Source: Planctomycetaceae bacterium (GTDB lineage Bacteria > Planctomycetota > Planctomycetia > Planctomycetales > Planctomycetaceae). Taken from it: DNA of 12,426 bases. Where the stretch lies: the NCBI GenBank assembly GCA_003445035.1, contig DLVV01000314.1, positions 5,770-18,195 of the forward strand, given 5' to 3'. Shown here one piece after another: positions 1 through 8,715 of the stretch. How positions within the stretch are numbered: position 1 is the first letter of the stretch; each line of letters begins with the position of its first letter. Under the pieces are notes generated by a model. It saw nothing but the letters and a program-made list of their open reading frames with translations, did not search any database and was not told where the DNA came from. The position numbers and the translations under genes were made by a program.

Positions 1-564
1 CTGCCCCGCCGTAAGCTGGAGCTCTGCAAGAAGTACGGGCACATGCTGGCCGTGGGCGTCGAAGAGGCCCTGAAGAAACAACCGCTCCGCCCGGTCGCTC
101 CCGGCTTGAAGACCGCCTTCGAATACGTCCCGCTGGCTTACCAGAAACTCGTCACCCGCGAGATGCTGACCAAGGCCCAGAAAAGCAACAATCGGATCGA
201 ACGTCGCTGGGCCGGGCGACTGCTGGGCAAGCTCGACAACGGGGCGAAGTTCTCGCCCACCTACCCGTACCCCGTTCACGCCTGGCGGCTGGGCAAGGAC
301 ACGCTGATGATTGGCATGGGAGCCGAAACGGTCGTCGACTTCGCACTGCGTTTCAAGAACGAGTTCGGCCCGCGGACGTGGGTCTGCGGTTACGCCGACG
401 ACATGATCTCCTACATCCCCTCGCGTCGAGTCTGGGAAGAGGGCGGCTACGAGGGTGGGGCCCGGCTCTACGAATACGGTCGGCCGGCCTACCGCTGGGC
501 GGGTGATGTCGAGAAACGCATCGCCACCTCGGTTCACAAGCTCGTGAAACAGGTCTCCAAGTGA
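1..564 (+). CDS. Neutral/alkaline ceramidase-like protein, C-terminal part (5' truncated by window edge)
   Basis: The reading frame is open from base 1, so the visible 187 residues are the C-terminal end of a longer protein and the ATG at 43 is probably internal. The stretch PYPVHAWRLG, then GMGAETVVDFALR, FGPRTWVCGYADDMISYIPS and EGGYEGG is the pattern I associate with the end of the neutral/alkaline non-lysosomal ceramidase family (Pfam Ceramidase_alk). Family members hydrolyse the amide bond of ceramide, and bacterial ones are usually exported. In planctomycetes such genes are common and their true substrate is untested. The zinc ligands and catalytic serine lie in the missing N-terminal part, so activity cannot be judged here. 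The stop codon overlaps the GTG start of the kelch gene (GTGA), suggesting translational coupling. Family assignment is fairly secure, function less so. Confidence 0.75.
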   Translation: MPRRKLELCKKYGHMLAVGVEEALKKQPLRPVAPGLKTAFEYVPLAYQKLVTREMLTKAQKSNNRIERRWAGRLLGKLDNGAKFSPTYPYPVHAWRLGKDTLMIGMGAETVVDFALRFKNEFGPRTWVCGYADDMISYIPSRRVWEEGGYEGGARLYEYGRPAYRWAGDVEKRIATSVHKLVKQVSK

Positions 565-1589
565 CGATGCTCGCCACACGACACGCCATCCGTTCGATCG
601 TCACCTGCCTGTTGCTCGTATCGCCGGTGACCGCCGCCGACACGCCGCAGCCTCCCTGGGTCCGCGTCACGGAAAAGGCCGGATGGACCGCCCGGGACTC
701 GCAGGGCGAACTCGTCTACAAGAACCGGCTCTGGCTGTTCGGTGGCTGGATGAATTCGTTCGAGGCCCCTCCGCGAGATGTCTGGTCCTCGGCCGACGGA
801 AAGAAATGGACCCAGGTCACGGCCAGGGCTCCCTGGATCCACAGCGACCTCTCGATGTCGTTGACCTTCAAGGACCGCATGTGGTTCATGGGTGGCTGGT
901 ACAACGGTCGACTGCCGGGACATTCGGCCAGCAACCAGGTCTGGTCGTCGACCGACGGCAAGGCGTGGACCCGGGCCACCAAGGCCGCCGGATGGACTCC
1001 TCGACTGGCCGCCGCCCTCGTCGAGTTCAAGGGTCGGATGTGGATGCTGGGAGGCACCGAGAACTACTACTTCGGCGACAAGAAGAGCCTCAAGAACGAT
1101 GTCTGGTCCTCGGCCGACGGCAAGACCTGGACGCGAGCCACCGACAATGCCGGCTGGACACCCCGGGCCTACCACCAGGCGGCAGTGCTGGGTGACCGGA
1201 TGTTCGTCTTCGGTGGCGGCAACTACGTGCCGGAATACGAGGCCTTCAACGATGTCTGGAGTTCCACCGATGGCGTCCACTGGACACGGGTGACCGAAAA
1301 GGCGGCATGGCACCCGCGACTGTGGTTCACGTCGGTCGTCTACCGCAACCGCATGTGGGTGCTGGGCGGCTGGTCCAACAACCCGTCGAAAAACTGGGGA
1401 GATGCCTGGTACTCGAAGGACGGAAAGACCTGGACCGAATACAAGACCTCAACGACGTGGAAGGCGCGGCACGAACATTCCGCCTACGTCCTGGGCGGCA
1501 AGCTCTGGATCGCCGGTGGCCACGCGAGGCCGCTCAGCAGCGAGGTCTGGTCCCTGAAACTTCCCGACGACTGGCCCGCATCTCGGTAG
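561..1589 (+). CDS. Secreted six-bladed kelch-repeat beta-propeller protein
   Basis: 342 residues. Residues 1-26 form a signal peptide (hydrophobic IVTCLLLVSPV, then VTAA before Asp27), so the product is exported. Six kelch-type blades follow, each with a hydrophobic strand ending in Gly-Gly (FGG 60-62, MGG 110-112, LGG 163-165, FGG 217-219, LGG 268-270, AGG 318-320). The first five end in a DVWSSxDGxxWT-type strand. The sixth blade lacks the final DGxxWT strand, while the mature N-terminus begins with WVRVTEKAGW, nearly identical to the blade 4-5 linker WTRVTEKAAW. This implies closure of the ring by the N-terminal strand. No catalytic residues are evident, so binding or scaffolding is likely. 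The GTG at 561 sits 7 bases after CAGG and overlaps the upstream stop; the ATG at 567 is an alternative start. Partner and ligand are unknown. Confidence 0.85.
   Translation: MTMLATRHAIRSIVTCLLLVSPVTAADTPQPPWVRVTEKAGWTARDSQGELVYKNRLWLFGGWMNSFEAPPRDVWSSADGKKWTQVTARAPWIHSDLSMSLTFKDRMWFMGGWYNGRLPGHSASNQVWSSTDGKAWTRATKAAGWTPRLAAALVEFKGRMWMLGGTENYYFGDKKSLKNDVWSSADGKTWTRATDNAGWTPRAYHQAAVLGDRMFVFGGGNYVPEYEAFNDVWSSTDGVHWTRVTEKAAWHPRLWFTSVVYRNRMWVLGGWSNNPSKNWGDAWYSKDGKTWTEYKTSTTWKARHEHSAYVLGGKLWIAGGHARPLSSEVWSLKLPDDWPASR
777..1120 (+). repeat. Near-identical DNA repeats in kelch blades 1 and 3
   Basis: A 23-base stretch encoding the DVWSSADG part of a blade is identical at 777-799 and 1098-1120. More diverged copies lie near 937 (blade 2) and 1250 (blade 4). 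Identity at third codon positions suggests recent duplication or gene conversion between blades, although shared codon bias could contribute. Confidence 0.6.
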
Positions 1590-1600
1590 CAACCGGCGAC

Positions 1601-1617
1601 GGACCGGGATCCGGGCC
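1601..1617. terminator. Weak candidate hairpin between convergent genes
   Basis: GGACCGG (1601-1607) and CCGGGCC (1611-1617) can pair with one A-G mismatch around the 3-base loop GAT. It lies in the 27-base gap between the kelch stop and the stop of the mutarotase gene, where a bidirectional terminator would be expected. There is no T-tract on either side, so this is only a possibility. Confidence 0.25.
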
Positions 1618-1934
1618 TATTCGGCAAAGATCCCGAACACGAACGCTTCCTCGAGTTCCTCGACGACCGTGTGCCCCTGGTCATCGGTCACCATCAGTGT
1701 GGCCATGTAAGCGTGCCATTTCGGCAGCCCGGGATACTCTCGCATCCTGTCCCAGTGTTCGCGACTGGGAGCCACTCCGTGCAGGAACAGCCGGTCGTCT
1801 CGCAGGTAGATGGCCATGCTCACATTGTGTTCGGCCATGCTCTCGGCGATGTCCGGCCACAACTCATCGTGGGCCTGTTTGTATTCGTCGTAGCAACCAG
1901 GTTTCAAACAGAAGGACTCAGCGATCGTGAACAT
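1617..1934 (-). CDS. L-rhamnose mutarotase family protein (RhaM/DUF718-like)
   Basis: 105 residues, matching the usual length of about 100-110. RhaM converts the alpha and beta anomers of L-rhamnose in the cytosol, and the absence of a signal peptide fits that. Family hallmarks are Tyr18 and His22 in YKQAHDELWPDI (the same positions as the active-site pair of the E. coli enzyme), the NVSMAIYL strand, and WHAYMATLM near residues 73-81. A longer reading to 2009 is possible, but the ATG at 1934 has AGGGAG five bases upstream and matches family N-termini. It is the last of four genes read leftwards, 92 bases after the dehydrogenase. No rhaB, rhaA or rhaD-like gene is in the window, so the sugar may be rhamnose, fucose or another pyranose. 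The family call is strong; substrate is not known. Confidence 0.87.
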   Translation of the reverse strand: MFTIAESFCLKPGCYDEYKQAHDELWPDIAESMAEHNVSMAIYLRDDRLFLHGVAPSREHWDRMREYPGLPKWHAYMATLMVTDDQGHTVVEELEEAFVFGIFAE

Positions 1935-1939
1935 GGTTT

Positions 1940-1945
1940 CTCCCT
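1940..1945 (-). promoter_or_regulatory. Ribosome binding site of the mutarotase gene
   Basis: AGGGAG on the minus strand, five bases before the ATG at 1934-1932. It decides the start in favour of the 105-residue form over the 130-residue form, whose extra N-terminus has no family match. Confidence 0.7.
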
Positions 1946-2026
1946 GGCCGCCTGAACGAACTGCCCCAACGTACGTGGATTGCCGGCTGATCACCACCGG
2001 AAGTCGCACGTCGCAAATCCGGCCGT

Positions 2027-5000
2027 CTAGGGCCTTAACGCCTCTCTGAGATAGGCGATCGCATCGGCGATTTCGGCGGGACCGATCTTCTCGTACAGGT
2101 TCGACGGCATCAGTGACACCGCCGAGGCCTTGACCGAATCGATTTCCTTTCTCAGCACCGTATCGGTCAGTCCCTTCTCCTTCCGTAACGTGAGACTGGT
2201 GGCCGATTCGGCGGCCATGGTTCCTGTGTAGATCCGCCCAGCGGTGGTCACCACGGTGTAACTCTGGAAGGCCGGCTCGATCGTCGCACTGGGGTTGAGG
2301 AACTCGAGCAGGATCGCCTCATCAGGCTTCTTGATGACACCACCCAGGTCGGGGCCAACGGCGTGCCCCTCCTTCTTCAACTTGTGACAGGCCAGGCAGT
2401 GCCGGGCAAACACCTCGCGACCCCGCTTCAGGTCGCGTTTCCCCACCAGGGCTTTCTGGTAGCGAGCAACACGCGCCCGCAATTCCGTCTCCAACGGCCT
2501 CTCGGCAAACAGGCGGCGGGCCCGCGCCGATACCTTCGGATTGCGACTCGCCACCAACTGCTCACGGCGAGATGCGTTCAATTCGGCAACGGCCACCGTC
2601 TTCATTTCGAGTGCACCGACCAGCAACGGCAACCGATTCTCTCGGGACATCACGGCATCCAGTACGTCCTTCCGAAGCCGGGGAGTGTAACGGCTCCATC
2701 CGGCCAACATCGCCACGATGGCACGTCGGTCGTTCGACGCGTTCATTGCGGCGACGGCCGTCAACTGCAGATCCAGCGGCTGGCCGGGATCCAGCAATTT
2801 CCCGAACGTCCTGGCCACCTGTTCGAACGACGCAAAGGCCAACGTCCGTATCGCCCTGGCCCGATCGGGAACCGGAACCCTGACGTCCTCTGCAAGATCC
2901 ACGGCTCGCCGGATCTCCCGGCGAACGGCCGGACGGCTGCCGAATCCCAGACGAGATGCCAATCCGATGGCCAGGTACCGAATCTTCGGAGACCGGTCGG
3001 TCACCAACCGAGCCAGAGACGTCCACATCGGCTCAACACCGTCGTGTTTCTCCGTGTCGGCCCCCAATCCGGTGGTCAGCCCCTCGAGGCACGCCGTCTT
3101 GACGGCAACATCGTGGGAAGCCACCGCCTCGAGAACCGGCCCCCATTCGGAGAACCGTCGACGTCCACCGAGAGTGGCCGCCAGTGGGCCGACCAGTTCA
3201 CGCCCTCCCCGCCCGACCGTCTTTCCGGAAAGCAGTCCGGCCAGCAGATCCGCAGCACGATCTCGTGCTCCCGAGAGAATTGCCGCCGACATCCACCGCT
3301 GTTGTCCGAATCGGCGGGCAAGCTGCAGCAGGGCGATATCCGCTGCAGAGGTGTTCGACTCGCCAAGCGTCAGCGCCACCTGCAGTCGGACTCGGGGTTC
3401 GGAGGCTGACGCCAGGCTTGCCACCAGGCCAACGGTCTCGGCGTTGTCCGGCAACACGCGTTCGGACAGCCGCAATCCGTGCAATCTCACTCCCAGGTCC
3501 GAGTCGCCAAGAGCCGCTGCAATTTCGGGGGGACGAAGAACTCCGAGGCCATCAAGTGTGCAGAGCGCATGCAGCCGTCCGGTGGCCGACCGCCCCTGAC
3601 GAACCAACTTCGTCAATCCACTGATAGCCGTCCGCCCGCCCCGGGTGATCAGCATCCGCTGAGCGGTGAAGCGACGCCAGGCGTTTTCGTCTTCCAACGC
3701 TGCCAGCAGGACCTCGTTGGACGCTTTCTGCCAATTGACGGCAGGTCGCAGTTGGGCTTTCTCAGGAATCAGCCGCCAGATGCGACCCCGTTTGCGGCCT
3801 CCGGCCAAGCCGTAACGTTGCTGAAGAAACCGCGGAATCGCCGAGTAGTCTTCGACGATCTCGCGATACATGTCGACGATGTACATCGCACCGTCCGGAC
3901 CGACTCGCAGGTTCACAGGTCGGAACCAGGGATCACCGGAGGCCAGGAATTCCGACGCGGCCTCGGACGCCTTCCGCCGCGCCCGGTAAGACGAACCGTC
4001 CAGTGTCAGCCCACTTCGATGAATCACGTTGTTGGACGGCTCGCAACAGAACAGTTGTCCGACCATGTCCCGGGGAAAGAGACGCCCCTGGTAAATCTCC
4101 GTCCCGCAACCACTTGTGAAGTACCCGCCGGAGGTCTCCCTCTGCCCGTAGAACTTGACCCAGTTCGGGTCTCGACCCCGAACCACTCGCCACGGGTGCG
4201 GTGGACAGACACCGAACACACGATTGTAGTTCGATGCGGTGTAGGCCACCGCCGGAGAAGAGACGAAGGGATTGCGGCCCAGGTAGCGATAGGGCAGCGG
4301 CAGATTGGCCGAAACCGGGGTTCCGCCAGCCGTCGTGAAGCGATCTCCGATCGCATTCATTCCCCAGCCGAAAGTCCGGACGGTTCCGGTGACCGGCTCG
4401 ATGGCCGATCCGTCCGGCTTGATGCGGAAATCGGTTCGCCCCAGCTTGACGGGTGTCTTGAGACGGGGACCACGGATCGTGCCTCCGTCACCTCCCGAGC
4501 CCACGTAGATCCAGTTGTCGAGTCCCCACCGTGGGTTGTTGATCCCCCGTTCGATGAACTCACGACGAAATCCCGTCAACAGGGTCTCACGGACTTCCGC
4601 CTTCCCATCACCGTCTCGATCGGCCAGGAACAGGATGTCCGGAGCACACACGACCACCAGTCCATCTCGCAACGGCAGCATGCCGTAGCATGGCGGCAGT
4701 CGGTCGGCCCACACGTCGGCCCTGTCCATCCGACCATCGCCGTCGGAGTCGACCAGCAGCTTGACCGTGCCGAATTGTCCACGTTTGGCCTGTTCGGCGA
4801 TCGGCCCACCGACACGTTCCCAGCGGATCCGGCGGACCGTGCGGTCGACCTTCCCCGACTTGTTCAGTTCCTTCACATCGATTTCGCCCTCAAGGTTGAA
4901 ACCGTGAATCTCGCTGACGAACATCCGGCCTCGACCGTCGAATACGACACACGAGGGCTCGACAACCAGCGGCTCGCTGGCCACCAGTTCGATACGGAAT

Positions 5001-5137
5001 CCCTCGGGCAACCTGAGTTCCCGGACACTCTGCGAGGGGGACAACGGCAAAGGAGCCTTCGGCCCTGGCTGGTCAGCCGCGACGACACAGGCGACGCTGC
5101 CGGCCCAGATCACACACGCCTTCACGAGTCGGTTCAT
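2027..5137 (-). CDS. Planctomycete-type membrane-bound dehydrogenase with HEAT repeats and C-terminal haem domain
   Basis: 1036 residues. Residues 1-21 are a signal peptide (VIWAGSVACVVAA). Residues about 40-460 resemble the TIGR02604 putative membrane-bound dehydrogenase domain, a sugar-dehydrogenase-like propeller (LPEGFRIELVASEP, RWGLDNWIYVGSG, GPDGAMYIVDMYREIVE). Two DxDxDG calcium-type loops lie at 130-135 and 173-178. Residues about 470-870 are alpha-helical HEAT-like repeats. Residues 904-1034 match the planctomycete haem-binding domain TIGR02603, with CLACH at 914-918 (DNA 2384-2398) and Met1010 as a probable second axial ligand. The family is thought to oxidise sugars or alcohols outside the cytoplasm and pass electrons through the haem; the substrate is unknown. 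The ATG has GGAG seven bases upstream. It follows the Rid fusion gene by 66 bases without a strong terminator, suggesting co-transcription. Confidence 0.93.
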   Translation of the reverse strand: MNRLVKACVIWAGSVACVVAADQPGPKAPLPLSPSQSVRELRLPEGFRIELVASEPLVVEPSCVVFDGRGRMFVSEIHGFNLEGEIDVKELNKSGKVDRTVRRIRWERVGGPIAEQAKRGQFGTVKLLVDSDGDGRMDRADVWADRLPPCYGMLPLRDGLVVVCAPDILFLADRDGDGKAEVRETLLTGFRREFIERGINNPRWGLDNWIYVGSGGDGGTIRGPRLKTPVKLGRTDFRIKPDGSAIEPVTGTVRTFGWGMNAIGDRFTTAGGTPVSANLPLPYRYLGRNPFVSSPAVAYTASNYNRVFGVCPPHPWRVVRGRDPNWVKFYGQRETSGGYFTSGCGTEIYQGRLFPRDMVGQLFCCEPSNNVIHRSGLTLDGSSYRARRKASEAASEFLASGDPWFRPVNLRVGPDGAMYIVDMYREIVEDYSAIPRFLQQRYGLAGGRKRGRIWRLIPEKAQLRPAVNWQKASNEVLLAALEDENAWRRFTAQRMLITRGGRTAISGLTKLVRQGRSATGRLHALCTLDGLGVLRPPEIAAALGDSDLGVRLHGLRLSERVLPDNAETVGLVASLASASEPRVRLQVALTLGESNTSAADIALLQLARRFGQQRWMSAAILSGARDRAADLLAGLLSGKTVGRGGRELVGPLAATLGGRRRFSEWGPVLEAVASHDVAVKTACLEGLTTGLGADTEKHDGVEPMWTSLARLVTDRSPKIRYLAIGLASRLGFGSRPAVRREIRRAVDLAEDVRVPVPDRARAIRTLAFASFEQVARTFGKLLDPGQPLDLQLTAVAAMNASNDRRAIVAMLAGWSRYTPRLRKDVLDAVMSRENRLPLLVGALEMKTVAVAELNASRREQLVASRNPKVSARARRLFAERPLETELRARVARYQKALVGKRDLKRGREVFARHCLACHKLKKEGHAVGPDLGGVIKKPDEAILLEFLNPSATIEPAFQSYTVVTTAGRIYTGTMAAESATSLTLRKEKGLTDTVLRKEIDSVKASAVSLMPSNLYEKIGPAEIADAIAYLREALRP

Positions 5138-5203
5138 GTCAGATCTCCACCCGGCGTTGTCCCCGGCTTCGCCAAGGAAATGTGGTTCACAGGACGCCGC
5201 TGT

Positions 5204-8200
5204 TCACGGCGCGACCAATCCCGTGGCAATCATGTCGATCGAGATCGTCTGTCCCTTGTACCCGACACCGCTGACCATCGCCTTGGAGGCTGCCGGTGGC
5301 CGTTTGGGATCATAAAGAGACGGTCGCAGCCGGTTCAGCTCTCCACTGGCACCCGGAGTCGTCACGTAGTAGGTCGCCTTGGCAACGTGTCGCAAATCCG
5401 ACCGATGAGACGACAGGCTGGACGTCAACTGGTCGAACACCGACTTCACCTGTGACACATCCGCCTGTTGACCCGACGAATGCAATCCGGCCACGTAAAT
5501 CCGGTTCTGGCTGTGGATGGTCGCCACGCGGCTGAAAACCGGTGACGACGACAAACCGGGCGGCGTCGCAAAACTCACCGGCTCCTTCGATCGACCTCCC
5601 GGACGCCAGGCCACCACTTCTATCTCGATGGGCAGTGAACTGTGCTGCCATTCCACCAGGCTGACCGGCGGAATCGTCTCACCGGCAAACACACTGGCAA
5701 TCGCATCCATCACTGTCGCGGCGTCCTTGATCGGATTGGCAAAGCACTTGATCTGGACGATGTCCTGCTTGCGGACCTTCATGAATTTCAGGGTCGCAAA
5801 GAGTCCTCTCATCGTTGCCGTCGTCGCCACCGACAGAGATCCGGGCCGGGCTTGTCCCGACACATAAACCACGTCTCCCCGCGGCAAAACACTCGACCGG
5901 GCAAACCGCGACGCACGGCCCTTCTGGACACCCGGTGTGTGCTTCACCCCGTCGGTGACCTGAACCTGCTGGGCCGGAAAAACCGCGTCGATCGCCACCC
6001 TGGCCCGGGGATCAGCCAACGGTGTCTGGACATGGGCCACGGCCGGCCGACAACCTGTCGGCAACCAGCTCTCCAGGGATTTCTCCACGACCTGCCGCAC
6101 CAGCCGACCGGTCACATACACGTTGAGTTTGACGAGTTGGCTCCGAGGTGTCCGATACCCGGTCATCAAGGCATCCAGTTGATCCAGGACCGACCGGATC
6201 TGCTCCTCCGCATTGTCGGCTCGACTCCCGGGCAGCAGCTGAGTCGTGTGGACCAGGTGAGCATTCTCCACGCCAACCGCAACCGTTGGACCATTTCCCC
6301 CTTCAACCTGTGTTCTCCTTAGCAGAAACCGGGATGCCGGCTGAGGACGAGAGAGTTCCAGCAGCGCCTGTGCCGACCGATAACGGACATCCGGAAACGA
6401 ATCGTCCAGCAGACCGACCAGCACGGGAATCGCCTCGACCATCCTCGCTTCTCCTGCGAACACGGCGGCGTAGGTGCGGATATCCGGGCGATCGGACGCC
6501 AGATTCTTCATCAGCACCCGTCGTCCGGAGGCGTCACCCAGAAGTGCCAGTCCGTGTTCGAAGTAACATCGGCTCAGTGGATCCTTGATCGGTTTGATCC
6601 CTCGTTTCAGCCGTGAAACGTCGGTGCGGTCACCGACCCTCGCGACGATCCACGCGGCGATTCTCGAGATCTTGTGGTCCGGATTCGCCAGTTGGTTCCG
6701 GACGAAATCCAGTGCATCACCGCGTCCGGCTCTCGCCAGGGCGGCGGCGGCCATCAGCCGGAGAATCATGTTGTCACTGGTCTTCCACGCCCGCTCCAGA
6801 TCACGTCCATCTCCACAGCCGTGCACCTTGTAAAGGCTTTCCGCGGCATGGATGTGCCCGTGAGAATCTTTCTCCCCAAGGATTCGGACCATCTCGGCAA
6901 CGTATTTCCGTTCCCCGGCCCGGACCAGCTCCCGTGCCAGCCCACACCTTTTCTGTGAGTCACTTTCGTCATCGAGCTTGGGACGCAGGAAATCGATCAC
7001 GACCTGCTGCCCTCCGCCCAGTGTCAGGCCTTCGGCCGCGTGGATCGCCGGCCAAAAGTCCTCGCCGCGCAAACCATCCTGGAGAACCTTCAGGCAGCGA
7101 TCCTGCAGGGACTTCGAAACCTGCGGTTTCTCCGGTGATGGCGATTCGTCCCTGGTGGAGAACTTCAATGCATACAGATCCGCCTCACGAAGGACGAATC
7201 GCAGGCGAATCGGTTTTCCGGCCAACCGGGCCACACTGGAGGTCGATTTCCACTCGACCGGATAGTCCACCGCATCACCGAAAATCTCGTGCGAATCGGC
7301 CAGGCCAAAACCAGGAATGGGTTTCCCTGCAGCGTCCAGGATTTCCACTCGAACCGAACCCGCTGCCGATGTCGCCACGTTGACCGACAACCGGTCGCCA
7401 CGAAAACGGAGTGGGCGGGTGATCAACTCGCCCCCCTCGCGCGGCGCAAACAACGAGGCAAACCCGTCGAGCCTCAACGTGTACCGCCTTAGCCGCGACG
7501 TCTTTCCCGTGAAGTAACTTTCGGTGGCGTACATCGACAACTCCCGGGGGCTGTCATCTTCGGGCGATTCGGTTTCCACCATTTGCCATGCCATGTAGTT
7601 GTCGCCGTAGGCCCAGTTGTGGCGGGTTCTCAAGCCGGGTCTCAGGAAAGCCTGGTTCCACCGATGGAAGCTCCGACCATCGCGGCTGGTCATCAGGACC
7701 GTGTCGGTCACCGCCGATCCGTAACGCTTGTTGGACCGCGATCTCTGCTCTCGCTGTTTCAACGACGGCAGCCGCCTGGTGCCCGGGACCCACCCGCGAT
7801 CCACGTAGCGAACGGGAAACCCGATCAGCAGATGAGGGGCCCGGTAATAGGGGAGAATCTGGTTGGTGTAGAGCTGTTCAACCGGGGTCCCCGGATATTC
7901 CAGCCAGTCTCGCCTGGTCCAGTTCACGAGATCCTTGGAGGTGGCCGTCCTGATGCCACGGATTTTTCCATCGAAGTCTCGGACGAAGCTGCGGTACTTG
8001 CCAATGCGAGAGTCCCAGAAGGCGATGTTCTGGGTATCGAAAGCATGACCGGTCATGACCGGCTTCGAATTGTTCATCGGTGTCCATCGGAGACCGTCGG
8101 GCGATTGGAAGGCATACAGTCCCGACGGGTTGTTCCCGTAACCGATCGCCTTGTATTTCGCTTCCGGCTTCACACCGGGGTTGTGGTCCTTGAAAACCGA

Positions 8201-8707
8201 GAAATCGTGCGGCTGCTGACCGTTGATTTCGGACAACACGATATTGTTCTGCTTGGATCCGGCGTGCTCGAAGAAGCCGAGTTTCGGCTTCACCCAGTGA
8301 ATTCCGTCCATGCTCTCGGCGTAGGCAATTCGCAGCGGGTGCGACTGGTTACCGTCCGAGGGAATGTGCCAGGCGTGGTAGTACATCCGGTATCGCCCGG
8401 TCCCGCGGTACCCCTTGTCGAAGAACACGGTGTAATAGTTGCAGCCGTTCCCTTCCCACGGCGCGTCGTGGACGATCGCGATCTCGCGGCGGACGGGGTT
8501 GTGGAGTCGCAGGCGAGCGGCACCGACCAGGCGATCTACCAGGAAGTCGTCGATCATCAGTTCGCGCCGCGAACCGATATCACGAATCTCGTCGGTTCTC
8601 GGCGCTGCTGCGAGTTCCAGTCCGCCGATTCCCGGCAACCCAGCTGCCAGCCACACCAGTGCGGTTGTCCATCCGAAGCCACACCGGATCTCGTTCGCTG
8701 TCCTCAT
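5204..8707 (-). CDS. Large secreted fusion: five-bladed glycosidase-like propeller, HEAT repeats, three Rid domains
   Basis: 1167 residues from the ATG at 8707, chosen because GGGAG lies 8 bases upstream; a GTG at 8746 would add 13 residues before the signal peptide. Residues 1-35 form a signal peptide (TTALVWLAAGLPGIGGL, then LAAA). Residues about 42-422 resemble a planctomycete GH32/43-like five-bladed propeller (RRELMIDDFLVDR, HDAPWEGNGCNYYTVF, YAESMDGIHW, AFWDSRIGKYRSFVRDF). About 423-517 look like a beta-sandwich and 533-785 are HEAT-like repeats. Three Rid (YjgF/UK114) domains follow at about 791-909, 932-1034 and 1054-1163; the second shows GDVVYVSGQ and PIEIEVVAW. The arginine of the FPARS motif, essential for imine deamination in RidA, is replaced by Val890, Val1015 and Ala1140, so deaminase activity is unlikely. 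I cannot assign catalytic residues to the propeller. A role in glycan binding or cleavage is inferred. Confidence 0.85.
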   Translation of the reverse strand: MRTANEIRCGFGWTTALVWLAAGLPGIGGLELAAAPRTDEIRDIGSRRELMIDDFLVDRLVGAARLRLHNPVRREIAIVHDAPWEGNGCNYYTVFFDKGYRGTGRYRMYYHAWHIPSDGNQSHPLRIAYAESMDGIHWVKPKLGFFEHAGSKQNNIVLSEINGQQPHDFSVFKDHNPGVKPEAKYKAIGYGNNPSGLYAFQSPDGLRWTPMNNSKPVMTGHAFDTQNIAFWDSRIGKYRSFVRDFDGKIRGIRTATSKDLVNWTRRDWLEYPGTPVEQLYTNQILPYYRAPHLLIGFPVRYVDRGWVPGTRRLPSLKQREQRSRSNKRYGSAVTDTVLMTSRDGRSFHRWNQAFLRPGLRTRHNWAYGDNYMAWQMVETESPEDDSPRELSMYATESYFTGKTSRLRRYTLRLDGFASLFAPREGGELITRPLRFRGDRLSVNVATSAAGSVRVEILDAAGKPIPGFGLADSHEIFGDAVDYPVEWKSTSSVARLAGKPIRLRFVLREADLYALKFSTRDESPSPEKPQVSKSLQDRCLKVLQDGLRGEDFWPAIHAAEGLTLGGGQQVVIDFLRPKLDDESDSQKRCGLARELVRAGERKYVAEMVRILGEKDSHGHIHAAESLYKVHGCGDGRDLERAWKTSDNMILRLMAAAALARAGRGDALDFVRNQLANPDHKISRIAAWIVARVGDRTDVSRLKRGIKPIKDPLSRCYFEHGLALLGDASGRRVLMKNLASDRPDIRTYAAVFAGEARMVEAIPVLVGLLDDSFPDVRYRSAQALLELSRPQPASRFLLRRTQVEGGNGPTVAVGVENAHLVHTTQLLPGSRADNAEEQIRSVLDQLDALMTGYRTPRSQLVKLNVYVTGRLVRQVVEKSLESWLPTGCRPAVAHVQTPLADPRARVAIDAVFPAQQVQVTDGVKHTPGVQKGRASRFARSSVLPRGDVVYVSGQARPGSLSVATTATMRGLFATLKFMKVRKQDIVQIKCFANPIKDAATVMDAIASVFAGETIPPVSLVEWQHSSLPIEIEVVAWRPGGRSKEPVSFATPPGLSSSPVFSRVATIHSQNRIYVAGLHSSGQQADVSQVKSVFDQLTSSLSSHRSDLRHVAKATYYVTTPGASGELNRLRPSLYDPKRPPAASKAMVSGVGYKGQTISIDMIATGLVAP

Positions 8708-8715
8708 CCCGGAAT

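Noticed and set aside
1935..2009. 25-residue extension of the mutarotase
   Set aside because: Family N-termini match the ATG at 1934, which has AGGGAG in the right place; the extension has no match.
3479..5455. 658-residue open frame on the plus strand, antisense to the dehydrogenase gene
   Set aside because: No recognisable domain, Arg/Pro/Gly-rich composition, and it lies opposite a clear family member; long antisense frames are expected in GC-rich coding DNA.
5204..6337. Active imine/enamine deaminase (RidA function)
   Set aside because: The arginine needed for that chemistry is replaced in all three Rid domains.
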